A stretch of 64,000 nt of DNA, taken from assembly GCA_029256575.1 (NCBI GenBank), contig JAQSXR010000003.1, positions 62,001 to 126,000 of the forward strand, written 5' to 3'. The DNA comes from Clostridiales bacterium (lineage in GTDB: Bacteria > Bacillota > Clostridia > Lachnospirales > JAQSXR01). The translations under genes and the position numbers were made by a program. This document shows positions 25,480 through 35,128 of this stretch, in pieces. The notes under the pieces are model-generated. The model ran no database searches. It had not been told where the DNA came from and was given only the letters and a program-made list of their open reading frames with translations. How positions within the stretch are numbered: the stretch's first letter is position 1; each line of letters opens with the position of its first letter.

Positions 25480-27522
25480 ATGGATAAATTGACATCAATT
25501 AAAGGCATTGGTGAAAAAACAGAACAAATGTTTATGAAATTAGGTATATCAAATGTTCAAGAACTTGTTGAGTACTATCCAAGAAATTACGATATTTGCA
25601 AGGAGCCAATCGATATTTGCGAGATACAATCGGATAATATACAAGCTGTTTATGCGAGTATTGCAAGTAGAGTTGATGTGCTGAAAAATGGAAAACGGAC
25701 AATTACAAAAACAATTATAAGAGACTCTACGGGAGAGATACAAGTAAAGTGGTTTAATATGCCATTCTTAAAGAATACCTTAAGAATAGGTCAAAAATTT
25801 ATATTTAGGGGATTGTTTCAAAAAGTAAGAGATAAACTTATCGTTACACAACCAGAAATTATAACGATAGAGGATTATCAAAAACGTTTATATAATATGC
25901 AACCAATCTATCCTTTAACAAAAGGAATCACAAATAAGACTATTATTTCTGCTGAAGATAAAGTATTAAATTCTAAAAAATACTATGATGAATTTATGCC
26001 TGATTGGATTATAGAACAATGTAATCTTGCGGAATATGATTTTTCAATTAGGAATATACACTTCCCCAAAGATGAGCAATCATTACATATATCTCGTGAG
26101 CGACTTGCCTTTGATGAATTTCTTTTGTTTCAACTTGGAGTATATCAGCTGAAAGAAAAGAAGAATCTCACACCAAATAATTATGTAATGAAAGAAGTTA
26201 AGGATTCAGAGAAATTAATTGAAGAGTTAACTTTCGAATTAACAGGTGCGCAAAAAAGAGTGCTTGATGAAATTTCAAAAGATTTATCTGGACCAATAGC
26301 TATGAATCGATTAATCCAAGGAGATGTTGGGTCAGGTAAAACGATAATAGCGGCAATTGCTATGTTTGTAGCAGCTAAAAATGGTTATCAAGCAACTATT
26401 ATGGCACCAACGGAAGTGCTCGCAAAACAGCACTTAGAATCGCTTGCACAACTATATTCAAATTATAATATTAGAGTAGATCTTTTGGTAGGGTCAATGA
26501 CTTCAAAAGAAAAAAAGCTTGTATATGAGAAACTAAGAAATGGCGAAATTGATATTCTTGTTGGTACACATGCAATAATTCAAGAAAAGGTTGAGTTTTT
26601 GAACCTCGCCCTTGTAATTACCGATGAACAACATAGATTTGGGGTAAGACAAAGAGAAAGCTTATCTACGAAGTCTACCAACCCTCATATCTTAGTCATG
26701 AGTGCAACACCCATCCCAAGAACTCTTGCTATCATTGTATATGGCGATTTAGATATCTCTATCGTAGACGAACTACCTCCAAATAGACAAAAAATTAAAA
26801 ATTGTGTTGTAAATAAAGATTATAGGCCGAAAGCATATGAGTTTATATATAAAGAAGTAGGTTTGGGAAGACAAGCTTATATAGTATGTTCTATGGTTGA
26901 ACAAAGTGAAGAAATTGAAGCAGAAGCAGTAATTGATTATGTTGATGATCTGAAAAAATGCTTTAATGATAGTATCAATATTGAATATCTACACGGTAAA
27001 ATGAAACCTAAACTAAAGAACGAAATAATGTCTCGTTTTGCAAAAAATGAAATACAGGTACTTGTCTCTACCACGGTTATTGAAGTAGGAGTTAATGTGC
27101 CAAATGCTACCGTTATGATGGTTGAGAATGCAGAAAGATTCGGATTAGCTCAATTACATCAATTAAGAGGAAGAGTTGGCCGAGGAAAACATCAATCATA
27201 TTGTATCTTGATAAATTGTAAAGAAAATAAGAAAACAAAAGAGCGTCTTGAAGTTCTAAATAATTCAAATGATGGTTTTTATATTGCGGAAGAAGACTTA
27301 AGGTTAAGAGGACCAGGCGATTTCTTTGGGGTTAGACAAAGTGGGCAAATAGAATTTAGACTTGCTGATATGTTTCAAGATATAAATATTTTGAAAAAAG
27401 CAAGTGATATAGCAAAACAGTTAATATATGAAGATAGAGAGTTAGAACAGCTTAATAATTTTGGATTAAAAGAAAAGGTTGTTAATTATTTGTCGAAAAA
27501 TGTCAATAACGTAAATATTTAG
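25480..27522 (+). CDS. recG: ATP-dependent DNA helicase RecG
   Basis: A 680-residue superfamily 2 helicase that remodels stalled replication forks and branched DNA. Order: helix-hairpin-helix-like start (LTSIKGIGEKTEQMF), OB-fold wedge domain, helicase core with Walker A GDVGSGKTIIA (about residue 284), DEQHRFG, SATPIPRTLA, then the C-terminal lobe with TTVIEVGVNVPNA and LRGRVGRG. Full length. The ATG lies 7 bases after AGGTGGG; an upstream GTG is inside that site. The gene is probably read with asp23 and yloV. Confidence 0.96.
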   Translation: MDKLTSIKGIGEKTEQMFMKLGISNVQELVEYYPRNYDICKEPIDICEIQSDNIQAVYASIASRVDVLKNGKRTITKTIIRDSTGEIQVKWFNMPFLKNTLRIGQKFIFRGLFQKVRDKLIVTQPEIITIEDYQKRLYNMQPIYPLTKGITNKTIISAEDKVLNSKKYYDEFMPDWIIEQCNLAEYDFSIRNIHFPKDEQSLHISRERLAFDEFLLFQLGVYQLKEKKNLTPNNYVMKEVKDSEKLIEELTFELTGAQKRVLDEISKDLSGPIAMNRLIQGDVGSGKTIIAAIAMFVAAKNGYQATIMAPTEVLAKQHLESLAQLYSNYNIRVDLLVGSMTSKEKKLVYEKLRNGEIDILVGTHAIIQEKVEFLNLALVITDEQHRFGVRQRESLSTKSTNPHILVMSATPIPRTLAIIVYGDLDISIVDELPPNRQKIKNCVVNKDYRPKAYEFIYKEVGLGRQAYIVCSMVEQSEEIEAEAVIDYVDDLKKCFNDSINIEYLHGKMKPKLKNEIMSRFAKNEIQVLVSTTVIEVGVNVPNATVMMVENAERFGLAQLHQLRGRVGRGKHQSYCILINCKENKKTKERLEVLNNSNDGFYIAEEDLRLRGPGDFFGVRQSGQIEFRLADMFQDINILKKASDIAKQLIYEDRELEQLNNFGLKEKVVNYLSKNVNNVNI

Positions 27523-27579
27523 TTGGTTTTAAACTTTTTGTTAAATATGTTTAAAAGTATTACAATTTTCTACATTTCA

Positions 27580-27608
27580 TTGACTATTATTTAATAAAAT
27601 ATTATAAT
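27580..27608 (+). promoter_or_regulatory. Promoter of the chemotaxis receptor gene
   Basis: TTGACT, 17 bases, TATAAT; the start codon is 55 bases after the -10 box. Confidence 0.75.
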
Positions 27609-27663
27609 ATTTATATATATTGTAGTAAAAAATACAATAAATAAGTGAATGGGGGATTGCAAT

Positions 27664-29445
27664 ATGTTGAAAAATTTCAAGGTAAGAACTAAGATTTTAT
27701 TATTAACTATGGTTTTGTTTATAGCAATCGTTGGGATATCAGGTTTTGCAGTAAAAACTAAGATTGATGCAAATAATACTTCTCTAGCAATAATAGAAAA
27801 GAATATTAGAAATGAATATGATTCTATTATTAAATTACAAGTAGAAAATGCGCTCGCAATAATTAAAATTATATATAAAGATTATGATACCGGTAAATAT
27901 ACGCTTGAAGAAGCAAAAAAAGTAGCAGCAAATACCATTCGAGATTTAAGATATGGAGAGGATGGCTATTTTTGGATAGATACATATGATGGAACTAATG
28001 TTGTATTGTTGGGGAATCAAACAGAAGGTACAAATCGTATGGCAGCCGTAGACGCTAATGGATATGAAATGGTAAAAGCCATAATTGAGAATGGTAGAAA
28101 ACCAGAGGGCGGATATACGGAATATTGGTTTCCAAAAGCAAATGAGACAGTACCATCTGCAAAAAAATCGTATAGTAAGTCATTCGAAAGCTTTGAGTGG
28201 GTTGTAGGTACAGGAAATTATACAGATCATATTGATAATAATGTTCAAATCATTAGAGATGAACAAAATGAAAAATTAAAAGAGGACACATTTGTATTTG
28301 TAATGTTGCTAGTAGCTGCATTATTAATTTCTTCTAGTTTATCAATAATCATTACAAGTGGAATTGTAAAAACGCTTAGAAATACGATAGATATTATGAA
28401 AAGTATTGCACAAGGTAATTTGTCAGTTTCTCTTCCGAGTAGTTATTTGAAAAGGAAAGATGACTTTGGTGAACTTGCGCAAGAAATGCAGACAATGTTA
28501 TCTTCTGTAGGAAATTTAATCAAAGACGTAAAAACAGAATCTGATGGTATTGTAGAAATCGTTCATAATGTAAACAATAATGTAATTGCTTTAAATAGAG
28601 AAGTTGAAAGTACTGCTGAAACTACAGAAGTATTAGCAGCGAGTATGGAAGAAACGGCCGCTTCTTCAGAAGAAATGGCGGCAACTTCACAATTAATTAC
28701 AACTGCAGTACAATCAATTGCTGAAAAATCTCAAGAAGGTTCACAAGCAGCAATTGAAATTAGTAATAGAGCAGAACAAACTAAAAAATCTATTACAGAA
28801 TCTCAGATTAAAGCAAATAAAATGATAAATAATATTGAACACAATTTAAGCACTGCTTTAGAAAATGCAAAAGTTGTTAAGCAAATTGATGTATTATCAG
28901 AAGCAATTATGAGTATTACTGCACAAACAAACCTTTTAGCATTAAATGCTGCGATAGAAGCTGCTAGAGCAGGTGAAGCAGGAAAGGGATTTTCTGTAGT
29001 AGCAGATGAAATTAGAAAGTTAGCAGAACAATCGAAGGAAGCAGTAGCTAAGATACAAAACGTTACGAAAGAGGTTAATGAAGCAGTTACTGAACTATCT
29101 GATAACTCGATGTCATTATTGAACTTTGTTTCCAAAGATATTACTGAAGAATATAAAGATTTCTTAACAGTTGCAAATCATTACAGTGAAGATGCAATCT
29201 ATGTGGATCGCCTAGTAAATGATTTTAGTGCTACTTCCGAAGAATTATTAAATTCAATACAAAATGTTATGCTATCAATAAATGAAGTTGCAAATGCCGC
29301 TGGTGAAGGTGCTGCAGAAACAATGAATATTGCAGAAAAAACTACTAGTATTAAGAATAATTCAAATGAAGTTCAAAAGGAAGTTATGTTAGCAAAAGAA
29401 GGTGTAACAAGGTTACAACAAGAAATCTCTAAGTTTATAGTGTAA
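27664..29445 (+). CDS. Methyl-accepting chemotaxis protein with Cache sensor
   Basis: A 593-residue transmembrane receptor. Membrane segment 1 is about residues 10-28, an extracellular single-Cache domain follows ([14 protein letters not shown] and [13 protein letters not shown] are characteristic), then membrane segment 2 at about 210-232, a HAMP linker and the cytoplasmic signalling domain. The hairpin tip [20 protein letters not shown] is intact. It should control CheA kinase. GGGGGATT ends 6 bases before the ATG. The ligand is unknown. It is a lone gene with its own promoter. Confidence 0.93.
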   Translation: MLKNFKVRTKILLLTMVLFIAIVGISGFAVKTKIDANNTSLAIIEKNIRNEYDSIIKLQVENALAIIKIIYKDYDTGKYTLEEAKKVAANTIRDLRYGEDGYFWIDTYDGTNVVLLGNQTEGTNRMAAVDANGYEMVKAIIENGRKPEGGYTEYWFPKANETVPSAKKSYSKSFESFEWVVGTGNYTDHIDNNVQIIRDEQNEKLKEDTFVFVMLLVAALLISSSLSIIITSGIVKTLRNTIDIMKSIAQGNLSVSLPSSYLKRKDDFGELAQEMQTMLSSVGNLIKDVKTESDGIVEIVHNVNNNVIALNREVESTAETTEVLAASMEETAASSEEMAATSQLITTAVQSIAEKSQEGSQAAIEISNRAEQTKKSITESQIKANKMINNIEHNLSTALENAKVVKQIDVLSEAIMSITAQTNLLALNAAIEAARAGEAGKGFSVVADEIRKLAEQSKEAVAKIQNVTKEVNEAVTELSDNSMSLLNFVSKDITEEYKDFLTVANHYSEDAIYVDRLVNDFSATSEELLNSIQNVMLSINEVANAAGEGAAETMNIAEKTTSIKNNSNEVQKEVMLAKEGVTRLQQEISKFIV

Positions 29446-29625
29446 TGGGACAAGAAACGAAATAAATAATTAATTACATTAAATTATTTGAAGGTTTCAT
29501 ATCTAAAAAAATATTTAATTTCAAAATAGTAGAAAATAATACATAATCTACTAGTGTAAATATTATTAAATAACACATAATACTACTGTAACTAAACAAC
29601 AAAACATTGTATGGAGGTATGTATT

Positions 29626-29814
29626 ATGTCAAATAAAAACGTAGTTCCAGAGGCTCGAGAAGCACTTAACAGGTTTAAGTTTGAGATTGCAAATGAATTA
29701 GGTGTTCCATTAACCAATGGTTATAATGGTAACTTAACATCATACCAAAATGGTTCGGTTGGTGGTTATATGGTAAAAAGGATGATTGAAAAAGCAGAAA
29801 GAGATATGTTGTAA
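29626..29814 (+). CDS. Alpha/beta-type small acid-soluble spore protein
   Basis: A 62-residue SASP that coats DNA in the dormant spore. It contains EALNRFKFEIANELGVPL with the germination protease cut region (FKFEIANE) and the second conserved block GYMVKRMIEKAE. ATGGAGGTATGTATT precedes the ATG chosen; an in-frame earlier ATG overlaps that site. A CATAATA sequence about 48 bases upstream resembles a sigma-G -10 box, but no convincing -35 was found. Expression is expected in the forespore. Confidence 0.95.
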   Translation: MSNKNVVPEAREALNRFKFEIANELGVPLTNGYNGNLTSYQNGSVGGYMVKRMIEKAERDML

Positions 29815-29846
29815 TTTCTTTTTAATCTTCTCATTTAGAAAGAGAT

Positions 29847-29886
29847 AAAAAAAGCAAAAAATATTTTATATTTTTTGCTTTTTTAT
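29847..29886 (+). terminator. Terminator after the SASP gene
   Basis: AAAAAAGCAAAAAATAT pairs with ATTTTTTGCTTTTTT around a short loop. Confidence 0.8.
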
Positions 29887-29914
29887 TTGAAAAAATATGA
29901 ATATGATGTATAAT
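29887..29914 (+). promoter_or_regulatory. Promoter of rsmD-coaD
   Basis: TTGAAA, 16 bases, TATAAT; the ATG is 34 bases downstream. Confidence 0.55.
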
Positions 29915-29947
29915 TAATCTAATATTTTAAGGATAAAAGGTGAAAAA

Positions 29948-30499
29948 ATGAGAGTAATATCAGGAAGTGCAAGAAGATTAGCTTTAATCGCTCCAAGAGG
30001 AGAAGGAACAAGACCTACTACTGACAGAATTAAGGAAACATTATTTAACATTATAAATCCAGATTTATATGAATGTAGTTTTCTTGATATATTTAGTGGG
30101 AGTGGGGCTGTTGGAATAGAAGCATTAAGCAGAGGTGCTAATAATGCAACATTTATTGAGAATAATAAAGAAGCTATAGATTGTATTATTACTAATCTTG
30201 AACATACGAAGCTTATTAATAAATCTACAATATTGAAAACTGACTATAAAATTGCACTCGACAAGCTAAGTAATGAGGGAAAAACATTCGATATAATTTT
30301 TATCGACCCACCATATGATAAACTTATTGAAAAAGATGTGTTAGAAATACTATCAAAGTCTAGTCTTATTAACGAGAATACTATAATTATTGTTGAAGCA
30401 AGTATTGAAACTAGTTTTGATTATGTTAAAGATTTAGGTTTGGAATTAAATAGAATTAAAGACTATAAAACAAATGTACATGCGTTTATCAGTAGGTAA
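29948..30499 (+). CDS. rsmD: 16S rRNA (guanine(966)-N2)-methyltransferase
   Basis: A 183-residue class I methyltransferase that modifies G966 of 16S rRNA. It begins MRVISGSARRLALIAPRGEG with TRPTTDRIKETLFN, then SAM motif I FLDIFSGSGAVGIEALSRGA and the catalytic IFIDPPYD, the NPPY-type motif for base-amino methylation. It precedes coaD as in Bacillus (ylbH-ylbI). GGTGAAAAA gives only a weak ribosome site. The 133 bases before coaD are A+T-rich filler with TATTTCAATAT-like repeats and no gene. Confidence 0.94.
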   Translation: MRVISGSARRLALIAPRGEGTRPTTDRIKETLFNIINPDLYECSFLDIFSGSGAVGIEALSRGANNATFIENNKEAIDCIITNLEHTKLINKSTILKTDYKIALDKLSNEGKTFDIIFIDPPYDKLIEKDVLEILSKSSLINENTIIIVEASIETSFDYVKDLGLELNRIKDYKTNVHAFISR

Positions 30500-30632
30500 T
30501 TGCTAAAATAAAATCAAATATATTAATATATTTCAATATTTCAATATATCAATATAAATATATATCAATTTTAAAATCAATACGATTTAATCATTTTTAA
30601 ATAACTGCTATAGAATTTTATGAGGTGAAAAT

Positions 30633-31118
30633 ATGAAGGTTGGAGTATATCCAGGAAGTTTTGATCCTATAACCTTAGGACATATAGATATAATAAAAAG
30701 AAGTTCAAAATTATTTGATAAGTTAATAGTCGCAGTATTAATAAATAGTGCAAAAACACCGTTGTTTTCTGTCGAAGAACGTGTTAATATGTTAAAAGAA
30801 GAAACTTTGTTTCTTGAAAACGTAGAGATTGATGTATTTTCTGGGTTATTAGTAGATTATATGGAAAAACAAAAAGCAACAGCTATTGTTAGAGGATTAA
30901 GAGCTGTTTCTGATTTTGAGTACGAAATTCAACTTGCTCAGACAAACCATTCATTAAATAGCAATGTAGATACCGTTTTTTTAACAACAAATGTGCAGTA
31001 TGCATTTTTAAGTTCAAGTGTTGTTCGTGAAGTTGCAAGCTTCGGGGGCGAATTAGATCATTTCGTTACATCTAATGTTGAAAGTAAACTAAGGGAAAAA
31101 TTCAAACAGGAGGATTAA
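30633..31118 (+). CDS. coaD: Phosphopantetheine adenylyltransferase
   Basis: Catalyses the fourth step of coenzyme A synthesis, 4'-phosphopantetheine plus ATP to dephospho-CoA. The 161-residue protein has the nucleotidyltransferase motif YPGSFDPITLGHIDII at residues 5-20, VRGLRAVSDFEYE near residue 88, and the C-terminal FLSSSVVREVASFGG with the ISSS-like nucleotide motif. Full length. GAGGTG precedes the ATG. A coiled-coil gene starts one base after its stop. Confidence 0.96.
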   Translation: MKVGVYPGSFDPITLGHIDIIKRSSKLFDKLIVAVLINSAKTPLFSVEERVNMLKEETLFLENVEIDVFSGLLVDYMEKQKATAIVRGLRAVSDFEYEIQLAQTNHSLNSNVDTVFLTTNVQYAFLSSSVVREVASFGGELDHFVTSNVESKLREKFKQED

Positions 31119-31119
31119 A

Positions 31120-31668
31120 ATGAGTAGAATAATTAAATTAATAGATGAAATTGAGGAGTTTTTTGAAAACTGTAAATCTGCTCCATTTTCAAGTACAAAA
31201 GTAGTTGTTGCAAAAGAAGAACTATTTGAGATGCTTACTGAGCTAAGACTTAAAACACCAGATGAAATTGTAAAAGCACAGAAATTACTAGAGCAAAAAG
31301 AAAATATATTAGTAGAAGCAAATGCTAAGGCTGCAGTAATAATAGATGAAGCTAATCAAAAAACAAAAGAATTAGTTAGCGAACATGAGATTATGCAAAA
31401 GGCCTATGAACAAGCACAGGCCATAATCCAACAAGCTCAATACGAATCAAATGAAATGAGAATTGGTGCGGTTCGATATGTTGAAGATATGCTTAACAAT
31501 TTGGAATCATTAATTGGTGAAGTAGTTACGGAAACTCAATCAAAAAATGAAGTTTATATTAACTCTGCAAATAGACAGATGCAAATCATTAGAGAAAATC
31601 GCAACGAATTAATTTCTCAATTATCAGAAGTGTCAGTCGAGAATAATGACTTAAATGAAGTAGAATAA
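31120..31668 (+). CDS. Coiled-coil protein of unknown function beside coaD
   Basis: A 182-residue soluble protein, mostly a long coiled coil (about residues 60-165, rich in Ala, Glu, Gln and Lys, like ATP synthase b-subunit or V-type stator helices), with no membrane segment. Similar proteins next to coaD in clostridia are often annotated as ATPase-related, with no proven role. CAGGAGGATTAAA overlaps the coaD end, so translation is coupled. Its last 18 bases overlap the end of the convergent ylbJ gene. Confidence 0.75.
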   Translation: MSRIIKLIDEIEEFFENCKSAPFSSTKVVVAKEELFEMLTELRLKTPDEIVKAQKLLEQKENILVEANAKAAVIIDEANQKTKELVSEHEIMQKAYEQAQAIIQQAQYESNEMRIGAVRYVEDMLNNLESLIGEVVTETQSKNEVYINSANRQMQIIRENRNELISQLSEVSVENNDLNEVE

Positions 31669-32583
31669 GAGTAGTGATAATAAAAATGCAATCAATGCAT
31701 TAATTAATTTACATAAGATGTATTTAATTGAAGATAGTCCTTTATTTGCAATTACACTAGAAGTTTGAGCTGATATAGATAATCCGCCAAATGCGATAAG
31801 TGTGCAAGAGAGGACTATTTTTGTTGTCTCGGTAATTGTTAATGTACTTAAATAACTAATACCATTGGTTAATTCTACAAAACCTATTAAGAGTGCTTTA
31901 CCGATCTCGAAATGTATTGGTATTAAGCTTATGAATCCTGCAATTATTGAAAAAATAATTATGTAGACGCCCACCTTTAATAAAATAGCACAGCTGTTAA
32001 ATATACATTCATCAAATAATTCGAGTGAAAATCTGAATTTTTTTGGAGAATATTTTGTAGTATTATGCGTTTCACTATTCTTATCCAATAAAAATGGCCT
32101 TAAAAAAAGAGCACTCATAAAACTAGATAAATAAACTATCAGTGGGATGATCCAAATTCCTTTTGACATTTTTAATTGACTAATACATACGAAACCTATT
32201 AGAAACATTGGGTTACAATTATTACAAAAGCTAAGTAAATATTCGGCTTCTTTTTTTGTAATATATTTGTCAGCATATAAATCAGCTGTAACTTTAGCTC
32301 CGGTTGGGTATCCGGACACAATTCCAAAGAATATAGGATAAATAGCACATGGTGGTAGCTTGAATAACTTATAAACGATAGGCTCTAAAAATCGGTCGAA
32401 ATGTTTTAAAAGATTTAGCTTCACTACAAGGGATGATACTATAAGAAAAGGTAGTAGTGATGGGATAATCGTATTAAACCAAAGTATTAAACCGGCAGAA
32501 GTTGCTGCAAAAGCTGTTTTTGGTGCAATTATAAGTAAAATAATAGAAAGAAATAATAGTATTTCAATGAATTTATTTTTCAT
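31651..32583 (-). CDS. ylbJ: Sporulation integral membrane protein YlbJ
   Basis: A 310-residue polytopic membrane protein with about eight hydrophobic segments, of the YlbJ family with nucleoside-recognition (Gate) domains. The segments FFGIVSGYPTGAKVTADLYA and LLSFCNNCNPMFLIGFV are characteristic. In Bacillus it is expressed under sigma-E and needed for heat-resistant spores. The ATG chosen has no clear ribosome site; GTG and TTG codons three codons upstream are alternatives. It overlaps the convergent coiled-coil gene by 18 bases and lies beside tmcAL, as ylbJ and ylbM are close in Bacillus. Confidence 0.93.
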   Translation of the reverse strand: MKNKFIEILLFLSIILLIIAPKTAFAATSAGLILWFNTIIPSLLPFLIVSSLVVKLNLLKHFDRFLEPIVYKLFKLPPCAIYPIFFGIVSGYPTGAKVTADLYADKYITKKEAEYLLSFCNNCNPMFLIGFVCISQLKMSKGIWIIPLIVYLSSFMSALFLRPFLLDKNSETHNTTKYSPKKFRFSLELFDECIFNSCAILLKVGVYIIIFSIIAGFISLIPIHFEIGKALLIGFVELTNGISYLSTLTITETTKIVLSCTLIAFGGLSISAQTSSVIANKGLSSIKYILCKLINALIAFLLSLLLFYFI

Positions 32584-32651
32584 TAACAACACACTTTTTT
32601 TATTATCCTATGAACCATTTATAATATTTATTCGATTTATTAAGATACAAC

Positions 32652-33893
32652 CTATAGTTTTATAATTTTCCTTGAATAATCATCTGGAAGTACTGTGCCA
32701 AACTTGTTCCATGCAATCAGATTATAAACTTTACTAGCGTTTATTGTATTAGAAAGCATGTTGGACCAAATTGGATCAAGCTCTAATAGACTTTTGCTTA
32801 TCTTTGTAACAAGAGGTATTGAACCATTTGATTTTATTTTTGTAAATAATTTAGTACAAGTAAGTGAAAAACCAAGTATTCTTGCATACCCTACCCAACC
32901 ATTCAAGATATATTTTTCCATATCTACATTTGTAACATCTAATAAAATATGAGTTAGGGCACGCTGTATTCTGGTGAGAGTTAGATGTTTGGCTTTTATC
33001 GTATTCGCTAAGTCACTAAATGAGCTAGGATATTTTTCAGCTTGAAGTCTATAAAGAATGTCGCTAGAAACATCTAGATATTCTATATAACTATTTTGTT
33101 GTATTGATAATAATTTGAATTTTAATACTGTTGAAAAATCATCTAGAAAAATAGGAAACGCTTTATTTATATTATCGTACATTAAATTATAAGTTGAATT
33201 GGGTACCTTATTATTTAATTTTAGTATATTTTGTGTATCAATAAGTTGATTTCTGATAGCAGTCGCCGAAATAATACTAGAATTTATTGAGGTATCATGA
33301 TATCCAGTTTCAACTCTTTTAATGGTATAAGGTGTAATATTACTTTTTGAACTCAATAATGCTTTTAAATATTCAATGGCTAATATGTTATTTGGGCTCT
33401 TTGTTATCTCTTCAATTTCAATATTTGGATTATTGTGTCTATAATACTCTATGATTGCATTTGAACGGGCTAACGGGTAAGATAGGCCCTTTTTTAGCTC
33501 GCTTCGAAGTGTTTCATCAAATGTCTCATTAGGATTTATCAAAAGATTTGCAATCTCGTTAAGAATTTCAATATCACCGCACTCACTTCCAAAACAAAGA
33601 TAATCTACAACGCCTAGTTTGTTCAGTATTTCAATTGAGGAACGAGCAAAAAATTCAGCACTGGCTGTGGAGTAACAGACCGGTAACTCAATAACCAGAT
33701 CAACTCCGTTTTGAATTGCCATTTGTGTTCTGAGATACTTATCCATAAGTGCTGGTGCACCTCGTTGTAAAAAATCGCCACTCATGATGGCAATGACATA
33801 ATCTGCATTTGTAATACGTTTCGCTTCTTCCAAATGATATAAATGTCCATTGTGAAAAGGATTATATTCAACCACTAAACCAATAACCTTCAT
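32652..33893 (-). CDS. tmcAL: tRNA(Met) cytidine acetate ligase
   Basis: Formerly YlbM. It activates acetate with ATP and transfers it to C34 of elongator tRNA(Met), making N4-acetylcytidine. The 413-residue protein has the nucleotidyltransferase motif GLVVEYNPFHNGHLYHL (residues 4-20) and the family segment IMSGDFLQRGAPALMDKYLR. The ATG is chosen 6 bases after GAGGTG; a GTG within that site is less likely. It is divergent from pta-ackA, whose products set the cell's acetate pool. Confidence 0.94.
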   Translation of the reverse strand: MKVIGLVVEYNPFHNGHLYHLEEAKRITNADYVIAIMSGDFLQRGAPALMDKYLRTQMAIQNGVDLVIELPVCYSTASAEFFARSSIEILNKLGVVDYLCFGSECGDIEILNEIANLLINPNETFDETLRSELKKGLSYPLARSNAIIEYYRHNNPNIEIEEITKSPNNILAIEYLKALLSSKSNITPYTIKRVETGYHDTSINSSIISATAIRNQLIDTQNILKLNNKVPNSTYNLMYDNINKAFPIFLDDFSTVLKFKLLSIQQNSYIEYLDVSSDILYRLQAEKYPSSFSDLANTIKAKHLTLTRIQRALTHILLDVTNVDMEKYILNGWVGYARILGFSLTCTKLFTKIKSNGSIPLVTKISKSLLELDPIWSNMLSNTINASKVYNLIAWNKFGTVLPDDYSRKIIKL

Positions 33894-34017
33894 AAAATTC
33901 ACCTCAATTTATTATAGAATTAATGTAATTGGTTAATTATATCAGAATCAGGGTAAAATTAATAGCATCATAGAAAAAAGTGCACTTGAAAAAGAACAAT
34001 AAAGTGAACATTACATA

Positions 34018-34046
34018 TTGTATACAAGGAACAAGAGGTATATAAT
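34018..34046 (+). promoter_or_regulatory. Promoter of pta-ackA
   Basis: TTGTAT, 17 bases, TATAAT; the ATG is 46 bases downstream. Confidence 0.65.
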
Positions 34047-34091
34047 ATACTTACTAGTGTAAAACAGCGTATAAATGGAGGAGTAACACAA

Positions 34092-35087
34092 ATGACTTTT
34101 ATAGAACAAGTAAAATTAAGAGCAAAAGAAAACAAACAAACAATCGTGTTGCCAGAAACAGGTGACATAAGAACTTTAACTGCGGCAGCTAAAGTTTTAG
34201 AAGAAGATATCGCAAATGTAATTCTTATCGGTAATAAAGATGATATTATATCGCAAGCGAAAGGGTTAAACCTTGAAAATGCTACTTACGTTGATCCAGC
34301 GTCATATGAAAAAATGGAAGAACTAGCAAATACTTTTTATGAATTAAGAAAAAGTAAAGGTTTAACAATAGAACAAGCGAAAGAAACATTAGCAAGCAGT
34401 TCCTTATATCTTGGCGTTATGCTTGTAAAAGTAGGTATTGCGAACGGTATGGTAGCAGGTGCAGTAAACGCAACAGCTGACGTTTTAAGACCTTCTTTAC
34501 AAATATTAAAGACTGCACCGGGAACTAAATTAGTTTCTGCTTTCTTTGTAATGGTAGTTCCAGACTGTGATATGGGATCAAATGGTACATTTATTTTCTC
34601 TGACGCAGGATTAAATCCAAATCCAAACTCAGAAGAGTTAGCTGCAATAGCAGGAAGCTCTGCAAAATCATTCAAATCATTAGTATGTGAAGAACCAGTA
34701 GTTGCAATGCTTTCATTTTCAACAATGGGAAGTGCTAAGCATGTTGATGTAGATAAGGTAGCAATCGCAACAAAGCTTGCAAAAGAACAATATCCTGAAT
34801 ATAAAATTGATGGAGAATTCCAATTAGATGCTGCTATTGTACCAAGCGTTGGTACACAAAAGGCACCTGGGAATGAGATAGCTGGTAAAGCAAATGTATT
34901 AATATTCCCTGATCTTGATGCAGGTAATATTGGATATAAATTAACACAAAGATTAGCAAAAGCAGAAGCTTATGGACCTATTACACAAGGTATCGCAAAG
35001 CCAGTAAACGATTTATCAAGAGGATGTACAGCAGATGATATTGTAGGTGTAGTTGCAATTACAGCAGTACAAGCAGCAAATAAATAG
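34092..35087 (+). CDS. pta: Phosphate acetyltransferase
   Basis: Converts acetyl-CoA and phosphate to acetyl phosphate for ATP formation by AckA. The 331-residue protein is the short Pta type (no N-terminal DRTGG domain), starting with RAKENKQTIVLPETGDIRTL and containing GMVAGAVNATADVLRPSLQI and FLFSDAGLN-like IFSDAGLNPNPNSEELA. TGGAGGAGTAACACAA precedes the ATG. ackA follows 42 bases later. Confidence 0.97.
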   Translation: MTFIEQVKLRAKENKQTIVLPETGDIRTLTAAAKVLEEDIANVILIGNKDDIISQAKGLNLENATYVDPASYEKMEELANTFYELRKSKGLTIEQAKETLASSSLYLGVMLVKVGIANGMVAGAVNATADVLRPSLQILKTAPGTKLVSAFFVMVVPDCDMGSNGTFIFSDAGLNPNPNSEELAAIAGSSAKSFKSLVCEEPVVAMLSFSTMGSAKHVDVDKVAIATKLAKEQYPEYKIDGEFQLDAAIVPSVGTQKAPGNEIAGKANVLIFPDLDAGNIGYKLTQRLAKAEAYGPITQGIAKPVNDLSRGCTADDIVGVVAITAVQAANK

Positions 35088-35128
35088 AACTGACATTTCA
35101 GACATAGCATTATGAAGGAGAAATCATC

